Assembly (NCBI GenBank): GCA_050701115.1
Contig: JBOHER010000383.1
Span: 1 to 8,271, forward strand
Direction: 5' to 3'
Origin: JBOHER01 sp050701115
GTDB lineage: Bacteria; Actinomycetota; Actinomycetes; Mycobacteriales; Pseudonocardiaceae
Length of the DNA stretch: 8,271 nt
A program made the position numbers and the translations under genes. Under the pieces are notes generated by a model, which saw only the letters and a program-made list of their open reading frames with translations, was not told the DNA's origin and did no database searches. Below, piece by piece: positions 1-5,297 of this stretch (position 1 is its first letter; every line of letters begins with the position of its first letter).

Positions 1-37
1 GTCCTTGGGTGCATATGCGGTACCCAAGGACCCCTTC
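1..37 (-). repeat. Dispersed palindromic repeat, copy A (cut by window edge)
   Basis: A perfect 10-bp inverted repeat, GTCCTTGGGT (1-10) and ACCCAAGGAC (22-31), surrounds an 11-nt loop. The right arm runs on as CCCTTC (32-37), so the intact element should begin with GAAGGG just before the window. Read on the minus strand, these 37 bases align without gaps to 4100-4136 at 29 of 37 positions, so this is one copy of a dispersed element and not a lone hairpin. It lies 3' of the minus-strand hydrolase and could also act as a transcription terminator, but there is no U-tract. From memory, similar palindromes are common between genes in Pseudonocardiaceae; that is recollection, not a search. Confidence 0.7.
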
Positions 38-71
38 AGCTCGCTCGGTGCACGGCGGAGCACCCTGAGGG

Positions 72-163
72 TTATCCACGGCCTGTGGACAACTCTGTGC
101 ACAACATGTGGACCCGCTGCTCCATTCGGTTGATTGATCTCGCTGCCAACGTGTTGTGGATCA
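72..163. promoter_or_regulatory. Cluster of DnaA-box-like 9-mers
   Basis: Several matches to the DnaA box (actinobacterial consensus TTGTCCACA, E. coli TTATCCACA) lie in about 90 bp. TTATCCACG is at 72-80 on the plus strand. TGTGGACAA at 84-92 is a perfect consensus box on the minus strand. TGTGCACAA at 96-104 has one mismatch and TGTGGACCC at 107-115 has two. TGTGGATCA at 155-163 is one mismatch from the E. coli form. The first four are spaced 11-12 bp apart, about one helical turn. No dnaA, dnaN or rep gene is visible, so a DnaA-binding or titration site, or part of an element's origin, is more likely than oriC. Binding itself is inferred. Confidence 0.55.
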
Positions 164-182
164 CACAGCCTTGTGCCCGCGC

Positions 183-1743
183 TCAGGAATCGCTGGACAA
201 CCCGGCGTGTCGCGGGTTCACAGCTTGTTCGGTGTCCGGGTCCGGCAAGGGCGTGCCCTCGCACACTTCATCCACCGGATCGACGTTGTCCACCAGATAG
301 TTCTCCACAACCTCGTCCACACAGACATTGCCGCCCGCGTAGAGTCCGTGATCGCCTTCGTTGATCACAGTGAGCATCGCTGAGCCTGCGAAGTCGCGGT
401 GTGCGCGGCGCGCGCCCTCCCATGGCGTCGCGGGATCGTGCACTGACTGCACCATGAGAACGGGTGGAACGCCCCTGCCGGTCGGCGTCGGCAACGTGAT
501 CGGCGCACCTGTCCAAGGGATGCACGGCTGAACCAGCCAACTCCAGCCGAGCAGCGGGTACCGCTTGCCCAACTGATCGGACTGGGCGACCACGCTCTCG
601 CGATCGCCGATCCACTCGGTCTCGTTGCACGGGATGCTCCAGAAACTGGCAGTGGGCGCGTCCTCGTATCCGGTTGGCACCATCAGCGGACGCGGACCGG
701 GCGCGACCGGCCCAGGCTGCAGCGTCCGCAGCGTGTCCAGCGCCGTCCGTTGCTCGTCCCCGGTCGCTCCATCGCGCACCAGTGAGCGCACCGCGACGAC
801 GTACTCGGCAAGACCGACGAAGGCACGCTTGCTGTACATCGAGCCGATGATCTGGTTGTCGAACTCGTTCGGGCCGATCGTCTCGCCGTCGAGTTCGACC
901 GGTTCGGACTCCAGGGTGGCGCGCACCTGCTCGTAGTTGAGCCGGGCGCGCACACCGGTGCGGCCGAAGTGGTAGGTCGAATGGTGGCGCGCGATCCACG
1001 GCAAGAAGTCTGCGCGCCAGCGGCGCTCGAATCCCAGCGGCTGCCAATCGAACGACCGCTGCCAATCGGTGGTGAACTCCACACTGGAGTCGAACACGAA
1101 CCTCTCCACCCCGTTCGGGAACGCGGTGGCGTAGTGCGCGCCGAGCCAGGTCCCTGCGTAGTAGCCGACCCAGCTGATCTTGTCGCGGTCCAGCAGCATG
1201 CGCAGCAGGTCGATGTCCCGGACGGTCTGGAAGGTGTTGATCAGCGGCCCGAGTTCGCCGGAGCGTTCCTGGCACGCCAGCGCCGCCCGCTCGGTGGTGT
1301 CCAGGATCAGCTCGAGGTTCTCCGCGCCGCGGTCCCGAGGTCCAACGGGTCGAGATCCTCGGTCGCGCCGCCGCAGGTGATATTGGCGCTCTTGCCGGTA
1401 CCCCGCGGATCGAGCCCGACGATGTCGAAGGCCGCGCGCACGCGATCCTGCTTGGCCAGCCGGAGCGAGAAGGCGCGGCCGGGGGCACCGGGGCCATCGG
1501 GATTGGTCACCACAGTGCGGTCGGCTTCGCCCGAGGTGGCGGGCAACCTGCTGACCGCGGTGGTGATGGCGCCGTGCCGCGGATCGGTCCAGTCCAGCGG
1601 GGCCAGGAAGGCACCGCAGTCGAGTTGTTTCGCCGAGGGTGGGGTCGGTTTTCGGGAGTTCGTCGGCCGAGCACTGGTGCCACTCCGGCGAGCAGGGCTC
1701 CCGCTACCGCGATGATCGCCGCGGTAACGCGCAAACGTGCCAT
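183..1743 (-). pseudogene. TAP-like secreted alpha/beta hydrolase, two frameshifts, nucleophile lost
   Basis: Resembles actinobacterial tripeptidyl-aminopeptidase-type serine hydrolases (alpha/beta fold with a C-terminal TAP-like domain), secreted enzymes that trim peptides from N-termini. The ATG at 1741-1743 has AGGA 6 nt upstream and opens a signal peptide (MARLRVTAAIIAVAGALLAG). The frame then shifts near 1664-1666 into the segment with NPDGPGAPG and DPRGTGKS. It shifts again at 1338-1340, where LDPLD should continue as PRDRGAENLEL. Both shifts equal loss of one base; repaired, the protein would be about 520 residues, the usual family length. The nucleophile elbow, normally GxSxG, reads GYYAG (near 1155-1167), so the catalytic Ser is Tyr. 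The Asp (HDPATP) and His (GDHG) motifs remain. Family assignment is firm. Pseudogene status is likely, though sequencing error could explain the shifts alone. Confidence 0.85.
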
Positions 1744-1847
1744 CGGTCATTCCTGGTGGGTCGGGTCGGTGGGGCCGAGTTCGGCATTGTCGTGCGCTGC
1801 GGTGCGGGCGCGGTCACAGCCGAAGCATGCGTAGTTACTATCTGTTG

Positions 1848-1939
1848 ATGGTGCGTTCGCGCAAGCGCCCACGCTTCAACCCGTGGAACCTGCTGTTGCT
1901 GGTGCCGCTGGTGACACCGCTGAAGGCGGCCTGCTGTGA
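1848..1939 (+). pseudogene. DUF3311 small membrane protein remnant
   Basis: The ATG at 1848 (an in-frame ATG also lies at 1827) opens a basic N-terminus followed by NPWNLLLLVPLVTPL. This is the typical start of the roughly 65-residue DUF3311 membrane proteins encoded just upstream of MctP-type sodium:solute symporters. After this first hydrophobic segment the similarity stops. The rest, including the second membrane segment, is missing, and the frame differs from that of a TGA at 1937-1939 overlapping the mctP GTG start, as expected for an intact gene pair. I infer an internal deletion. It is divergent from the broken hydrolase. The call rests on a short recognisable stretch and on the neighbouring mctP remnant. 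Confidence 0.6.
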
Positions 1940-2219
1940 ACGATGTGAAGTGGCTCGAACTCAGCATCTTCTGCGCCCTGTTCCTTTTCGTCACGGTGCT
2001 CGGTTTCGTCGCCGTGCGGTGGCGAGCGGGTGACACATTCGATCACCTCGACGAGTGGGGGCTCGGCGGGCGGAAGTTCGGCTCGTGGATCACCTGATTC
2101 CACATCGGCGGGGCCTCTACACCGCGTAAACCTTTGTCGCCGTTCCAGCACTGATGTTCGGTGCGGATTACCACGCCGACGAGGACGATCCGTCGTTACG
2201 TCTGATTGGCGTGCATTGA
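1936..2219 (+). pseudogene. mctP: MctP-type monocarboxylate/sodium:solute symporter remnant
   Basis: From GTG 1936 the reading starts with KWLEL, a first membrane segment (about residues 8-28), then DEWGLGGRKFGSWIT, the N-terminal signature of MctP-like permeases (SSS family), which import lactate, pyruvate, acetate and similar acids. The conserved continuation is damaged: TGA at 2095-2097 stands where Trp is expected. One base is lost near 2113 (GGGGCC where GGGGACC is expected), shifting to the frame reading LYTA. TAA at 2127-2129 replaces the Tyr of LYTAYTF, followed by TFVAVPALMFG. After that, most of the roughly 550-residue protein is absent. The last codons (ADYHADEDDP to TGA 2217-2219) could be its hydrophilic C-terminus fused by internal deletion. 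Two nonsense codons plus a frameshift make it a real pseudogene, not a sequencing slip. Confidence 0.85.
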
Positions 2220-2246
2220 GGCCGATTTTCCTTTGGAGAACAATGG

Positions 2247-2293
2247 AAAACCCCGTGATGCTGCCAGGTCGGGGGTCCGCCAGCACCACGGGG
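2247..2293 (-). terminator. Intrinsic terminator for the small minus-strand gene
   Basis: On the minus strand CCCCGTGGTGCTG (2293-2281) pairs with CAGCATCACGGGG (2263-2251) in a 13-bp stem with one G-U wobble and a 17-nt loop. TTTT (2250-2247) follows directly. In the plus direction the wobble becomes an A-C mismatch and no T-run follows, so the orientation is clear. It lies 74 bases downstream of the stop at 2368. It would also insulate the genes to its right from the dead mctP remnant. Confidence 0.75.
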
Positions 2294-2312
2294 TCATCTG
2301 GGGTATCGAGAC

Positions 2313-2327
2313 ACGCCACTGTGGCGT
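2313..2327. repeat. Short inverted repeat
   Basis: ACGCCA, a 3-nt spacer CTG, and TGGCGT form a perfect 6-bp dyad between the small gene's stop codon and its intrinsic terminator. It is too short for a confident role. It may be a minor hairpin in the 3' untranslated region of the minus-strand transcript. Confidence 0.3.
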
Positions 2328-2367
2328 TACAGCACAGAGATATTGTGTTCCAGATCACCCGTTAGTG

Positions 2368-2514
2368 TCATCCTCGACGCGGCTTGCGCTGGGCGGCCAA
2401 GATCAGTTCCTGACGCACGGTCGCGCTGGCGGCGGAGTCGATGGCGCGGTTGATCGCGCGGCGGGTGCGGATCTCGGCTCGGCGGGCACGGAGTTTGGCG
2501 GCAATGTTGGTCAA
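2368..2514 (-). CDS. Small basic helical protein, 48 aa, TTG start
   Basis: Not recognised as a named family. The TTG at 2512-2514 is preceded by AAGGGA (2526-2521) with a 6-nt spacer, a good ribosome site that decides this start. The product begins MTNIAAKLRARRAEIRTRR and ends AAQRKPRRG. It is rich in Arg and Ala with a heptad-like pattern, predicted almost wholly helical, with no membrane segment, and third positions are almost all G or C. Basic helices of this kind could bind nucleic acid or membranes, but nothing here proves it. A CATAAT hexamer at 2553-2548 could be its -10 box. It lies downstream of the ATPase gene, separated by 207 bases with an inverted repeat, so it is probably a separate transcript ending at the terminator at 2247-2293. 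Confidence 0.6.
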   Translation of the reverse strand: MTNIAAKLRARRAEIRTRRAINRAIDSAASATVRQELILAAQRKPRRG

Positions 2515-2673
2515 CGGGCGTCCCTTGTCTTGAGTGGCATCACCCTCTATTATGCGCGATTCTTCGCAGATTTCCCCCAGATCATCCGGTGATGTCGCGC
2601 ACCTTCCGATGATTCGCCGGACGCGCCCCGATGTATCCGGATGTCTGCGCGCGGGTAGTGGTTTATGAGGTTG

Positions 2674-2691
2674 TCTAGCTGCAGAGCTAGA
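2674..2691. repeat. Inverted repeat downstream of the ATPase gene
   Basis: TCTAGCT and AGCTAGA form perfect 7-bp arms around GCAG. It begins 31 bases after the ATPase stop codon, where a 3' hairpin would be expected. No T-run follows on the minus strand, so it is either a U-less terminator or a binding site. The surrounding sequence is A/T-richer than the rest of the window. Confidence 0.4.
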
Positions 2692-2721
2692 TATAGCAAG
2701 ATTTCGTTATCGAGGCTTGGC

Positions 2722-3918
2722 CTAGTCGTCGGCGCGGCCGAGCAGGTAGTGGCCGAAGTGCGGCACCGTGTAGGCGATGGTGCCCCGCTCGGCGGAGTAG
2801 ACCAGGCCTTTCTTCATCAGACTGTCGCGTGCGGGCGACAGCGAGGATGGTTTGCGGCCGAGGTACACCGCGACGTCGGAGCTGCCTGCGGGTTCATCGC
2901 GGCCGTGGGTCAGTTCGGCCATGGCGAGCAGGTACTCCCGTTCGGCAGGCGTCGCGCGCTCGTAGCGCGAACCAAAGAAGCCCACCGCCAGCTCGGCCTC
3001 GGCCTCCGGCGCGGCCACCCGCACGTCGTCAGCGGTGATCGGATCGGACGGCGCGGCATCCCACGCGGCCTTGCCATAGGCCTGGATGAAATACGGGTAG
3101 CCGCTGGACACATCGAACAGCGCGTCCAGTGCCTCCGGCTTGATGCCCGCCTCCTCCCGTTCGATCGGGATGAGCACCGCCAGGTCGGAGTCTTCCCGAT
3201 CGAGCCGATCGATGCGCACGTACCGGAACAACCGCTCGGAGTAGGACTTGGAGGCAGACAGCACGGCAGGCAGATGGGGCAGTCCGGCGCCGACCACCAC
3301 GAACGGCGCTCCGGACTGGGACAGCTCGTGGCACGCCGCGCACAGCGCTGACACGTCAGCCGGGTTCAGGTCCTGCATCTCGTCGATCAGCAAGGCAACC
3401 CCGGTGCCGACGTCGGCCGCCAGCTCGGCGACATCGGTGAACAGTTCGACCAGGTCGATCTCGATATCGCCGGAATCGGCCCGGCCCTGCGCGGCGGGTA
3501 CGTCGATGCCCGGCTGCCACCGATCGCGCAGCTTGGCGTCCGAACGGTTGGCGCGCAGCGCGAATGCCTTGAGCACGGCGAGGACGTCCGCTACCCGGTC
3601 CGGCGCCCGGTGCCGGACCGCGAGATCGCGGATCGCCCGGTGCAGGGCCGCCGAGAGCGGACGGCGCAGTTCGGCGTCCGGGCGGGCTTCGATCTTGCCG
3701 GTGCCCCAGCCCCGCCGCATGGCCATCGAGCGAAGTTCACCGAGCAGCACCGTCTTGCCAACGCCGCGCAGCCCGGTCAGCACGAGGCTGCGCTCGGGTC
3801 GACCGCGTGCGACACGCTCGAGGACGACCTCGAACGCCTTGAGCTCCTTGACCCTGCCCGCGAGCTCGGGAGGTCGCTGGCCCGCACCAGGGGCGAACGG
3901 ATTGCGCACCGGATCCAT
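2722..3918 (-). CDS. AAA ATPase with C-terminal winged helix
   Basis: A cytoplasmic ATPase of 398 residues, of the AAA_16/ORC-like type common in actinomycetes; its client is unknown. The Walker A motif GLRGVGKT is at 49-56 and Walker B with its acidic pair (LLIDEMQDL) at 176-184. Conserved RLFRYVRIDRL follows at 229-239, and the segment from about 340 to 398 looks like a winged helix (PSSLSPARDSLMKKGLV). The start MDPVRNPFAP is the family's usual N-terminus. The frame is open for 70 more codons upstream, but that stretch is low-complexity and non-coding in character. No Shine-Dalgarno sequence precedes the ATG. A TACCGT hexamer 7 nt upstream suggests leaderless transcription. An 8-bp inverted repeat spans the promoter, so it may be autoregulated or controlled by a dimeric regulator. 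It is intact, unlike the genes at both ends of the window. Confidence 0.9.
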   Translation of the reverse strand: MDPVRNPFAPGAGQRPPELAGRVKELKAFEVVLERVARGRPERSLVLTGLRGVGKTVLLGELRSMAMRRGWGTGKIEARPDAELRRPLSAALHRAIRDLAVRHRAPDRVADVLAVLKAFALRANRSDAKLRDRWQPGIDVPAAQGRADSGDIEIDLVELFTDVAELAADVGTGVALLIDEMQDLNPADVSALCAACHELSQSGAPFVVVGAGLPHLPAVLSASKSYSERLFRYVRIDRLDREDSDLAVLIPIEREEAGIKPEALDALFDVSSGYPYFIQAYGKAAWDAAPSDPITADDVRVAAPEAEAELAVGFFGSRYERATPAEREYLLAMAELTHGRDEPAGSSDVAVYLGRKPSSLSPARDSLMKKGLVYSAERGTIAYTVPHFGHYLLGRADD

Positions 3919-3926
3919 GGCTAGCA

Positions 3927-3960
3927 CGGTATCGCCGCATCTAGCGTCAGCCCGATACCG
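3927..3960. promoter_or_regulatory. Candidate operator over the ATPase promoter
   Basis: CGGTATCG (3927-3934) and CGATACCG (3953-3960) are perfect 8-bp inverted arms with an 18-bp spacer, so centre-to-centre distance is 26 bp, about 2.5 helical turns. The proximal arm overlaps the TACCGT hexamer proposed as the -10 box for the minus-strand ATPase gene, whose start codon begins at 3918. A protein bound here would block that promoter. The regulator is unknown. Confidence 0.45.
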
Positions 3961-4099
3961 CGTGAGAACAAAAGATGCCGTGTCGCTTGCGACTCGATGG
4001 GGGTGGTGGTCGGGCGAGGGGAATTGATCGAAGCCGCCGGGACGCGCTCGCGCTTGGCAGCGGTGCCGCGGCCGTGTCCCGTTGAGCGGATGGCGAGCT

Positions 4100-4136
4100 G
4101 AAGGTGGCCTTGAGTGCCGTATATGCACCGAAGGGG
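4100..4136 (+). repeat. Dispersed palindromic repeat, copy B
   Basis: This 37-bp block starts GAAGGTGGCCTTGAGTGC and ends GCACCGAAGGGG. It aligns without gaps to the minus strand of 1-37 at 29 of 37 positions. Its own dyad is imperfect: CCTTGAGTGC against GCACCGAAGG pairs at 8 of 10, which suggests an older, decaying copy. It lies between divergently oriented genes and may contribute a hairpin or simply be a passenger. Confidence 0.7.
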
Positions 4137-4235
4137 AACCCGCATTTGGTTATATACTTGTGATCTGTGGGTTCGGTGGCTCGGCTGGCTTGCCGTTGAA
4201 CTCGGCTTCGACGTCCAACCAATCTATCCGCCACG

Positions 4236-4469
4236 TTGCTCTCCGGTGTTGCGGAGCACCAGCGAGACGACGACGGCGTGTTCAACGCCCTGCTCACGTG
4301 TCCGCTGCAACACGTGGTCGCATCCCGACGGGACTCCATCTACACATACGTCCACCACCCGGACCGACACGTCGAGCTGTTCATTAAGGCGGTCACCGCG
4401 CACGACCGCGCCGTACGGCGGTTACACCTTGCCGAATGCGGGGCCGGTCGCATTCCGCCGGTTCAGTAG
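4236..4469 (+). CDS. Hypothetical protein, possibly a gene remnant
   Basis: Not recognised. The frame from TTG 4236 to TAG 4467-4469 encodes up to 77 residues. From GVAEHQ onward about three quarters of codons end in G or C, which is coding-like. Before 4236 the frame loses that character and hits TGA at 4197-4199, and no ribosome site precedes the TTG. A neighbouring frame just upstream (about 4166-4230) reads WVRWLGWLAVELGFDVQP with reasonable codons, so the real gene may have begun there and been frameshifted near 4230. One TTA codon (rare in high-GC actinomycetes) occurs near the end. The product is hydrophilic, with VELFIKAVTAHDRAVRRL as a likely helix. It could be a small real gene, a broken one, or chance. 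Confidence 0.35.
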   Translation: MLSGVAEHQRDDDGVFNALLTCPLQHVVASRRDSIYTYVHHPDRHVELFIKAVTAHDRAVRRLHLAECGAGRIPPVQ

Positions 4470-4574
4470 GCCCGTCATCGCGGACCTTCTGGCGCCCCAG
4501 CCGATCGCCCGGCGAGTTTTCGCAGTGTTCTGCGCCGTACGGGTGAACCCGTAACCCCGGTGGAACCGTACGGC
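4410..4574. promoter_or_regulatory. Three copies of CCGTACGG with nested dyads
   Basis: The palindrome CCGTACGG occurs at 4411-4418 (inside GCCGTACGGC), 4535-4542 and 4566-4573, and I found it nowhere else in the window. The last two, as GCCGTACGG and CCGTACGGC, also face each other as a 9-bp inverted pair (4534-4542, 4566-4574). Between them ACGGGT-GA-ACCCGT (4539-4552) makes another hairpin. The cluster lies 116-280 bases upstream of the type VII operon's first ATG. It could hold operators for that operon or a 3' hairpin of the small ORF before it. Confidence 0.4.
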
Positions 4575-4689
4575 ACTGTGGTGGGTCCGACGAATCGTGG
4601 AGAAGCCACACGCGGGCGGGTGTTGGCTTGTACGCTGTGCGTCGGAACGCGGGCGAGCGACTACGAGACAGGGAGGGGCCTGCGAAGCA

Positions 4690-5007
4690 ATGACACCAGC
4701 AGAGGATGCGGGGGCGGAAGGTAAGCCGATTCCGCCAGAATTTCCGCCGTTTGTCTACCTGCCCTGTGCTGAAGGGGTCGAGGATCCGACCCAAGCGCGC
4801 GTCGAAATGAGAACGACCAAAGACGGCCGGGTGGCCCTACTTGCGTACACCGCACTTGACCGGCTTCATGATTGTTGCGGTAAGACACAGCCGTGGCTCG
4901 TGATGGCGACTCCGTCGCTTGATGCTCTACAGGAGGCGCAGCCGTTCCAGTTGCTCCTTCTGGATGTGAGAATTCCCGAGGAACATCGCCACGGGGTAAC
5001 CGCATGA
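4690..5007 (+). CDS. SAV_915/SseB-like protein of a type VII substrate operon
   Basis: A 105-residue soluble protein resembling the small SAV_915-type proteins found beside WXG100/type VII substrates in actinomycetes; function unknown. Visible hallmarks are FVYLPCAEG (21-29), then a RVEMRTTKDGRVALLAYTAL strand-turn-strand unit (38-57), DRLHDCCG (58-64 with paired Cys) and LLLLDVRIPEE near the end. ATG 4690 is chosen because GGAGG lies at 4672-4676 and similarity begins soon after. The frame is open upstream to 4597 but non-coding in character. It is the first gene of a tight operon: its TGA overlaps the next ATG (ATGA). A TACGCT hexamer at 4631-4636 is a weak candidate -10 box. The type VII connection is inferred from neighbours. 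Confidence 0.8.
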   Translation: MTPAEDAGAEGKPIPPEFPPFVYLPCAEGVEDPTQARVEMRTTKDGRVALLAYTALDRLHDCCGKTQPWLVMATPSLDALQEAQPFQLLLLDVRIPEEHRHGVTA

Positions 5008-5294
5008 CCGGGCCGGGGCATGGCGCGGAGGCCGGTGCGCTCGATGGGATCGCGCGCATCTTGAGAAACGCCAGCTCGGACCTCGACTCGGTTGGCGATT
5101 CCCTGCCGGGGACGCCGGATGCGGGTGATGGGACCCCGGCGATCACAGGAATCATGGCGAGAATCGTCGACAATGCTGGCCAGTTGGTCATTGGTGCCGC
5201 AGCTGCTGGGGACGCTGTCGCGGAGGTGCGGGAGACATATGACGAGGACGACGCTGCCGCGCGCGACTCCTTTGAGCGAATGGGACCGAGGTGA
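5004..5294 (+). CDS. EspC/WXG-sized type VII secretion partner with YxxxD signal
   Basis: A 96-residue, acidic, Ala/Gly-rich protein with no signal peptide or membrane helix, the size of WXG100 and EspC-type type VII targets. Two helical stretches (about 11-31 and 46-90) are separated by a Gly/Pro turn (34-45), giving a helix-turn-helix hairpin. There is no clear WxG in the turn. Near the C-terminus Y79-D-E-D-D83 fits the YxxxD/E export signal of type VII substrates. The start overlaps the previous stop (ATGA), so translation is probably coupled, and the next gene starts 3 bases after its stop. I infer it is co-secreted with, or chaperones, the larger WXG protein that follows, since such substrates usually travel as a heterodimer with one YxxxD tail. 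Confidence 0.7.
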   Translation: MTGPGHGAEAGALDGIARILRNASSDLDSVGDSLPGTPDAGDGTPAITGIMARIVDNAGQLVIGAAAAGDAVAEVRETYDEDDAAARDSFERMGPR

Positions 5295-5297
5295 CCG

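Larger units (their letters stand above)
3919..4235. other. Intergenic region upstream of the ATPase gene
   Basis: About 315 bases with no convincing gene on either strand. It holds the ATPase promoter region with an inverted repeat (3927-3960), a copy of the dispersed palindrome (4100-4136) and a TATACT hexamer (4153-4158) that could serve as a plus-strand -10 box. The remainder (3961-4099) shows nothing I can name. Frames open across this stretch have poor codon character, and the possible ATG at 4114 on the plus strand sits inside the repeat. Confidence 0.6.

Noticed and set aside
72..163. Chromosomal origin oriC
   Set aside because: No dnaA or dnaN and no AT-rich unwinding region nearby; the box cluster alone does not support it.
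268..1497. Long 409-codon minus-strand frame inside the hydrolase region
   Set aside because: It lies in another frame of the same strand, is Arg/Ala/Pro-rich without family features, and ignores the TAP motifs that the true frames contain.
969..1715. 248-codon plus-strand frame antisense to the hydrolase
   Set aside because: A mirror of the high-GC coding frame on the other strand; no recognisable domain and no ribosome site.
2665..3351. 228-codon plus-strand frame antisense to the ATPase
   Set aside because: The minus strand holds an intact ATPase with Walker motifs; the antisense frame is a composition artefact.
4114..4554. 146-codon plus-strand frame starting at ATG 4114
   Set aside because: Its start is inside the dispersed palindrome, and after about 4230 it turns into Thr/Ser/Arg-rich shadow sequence. 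Only its short middle part may be real.
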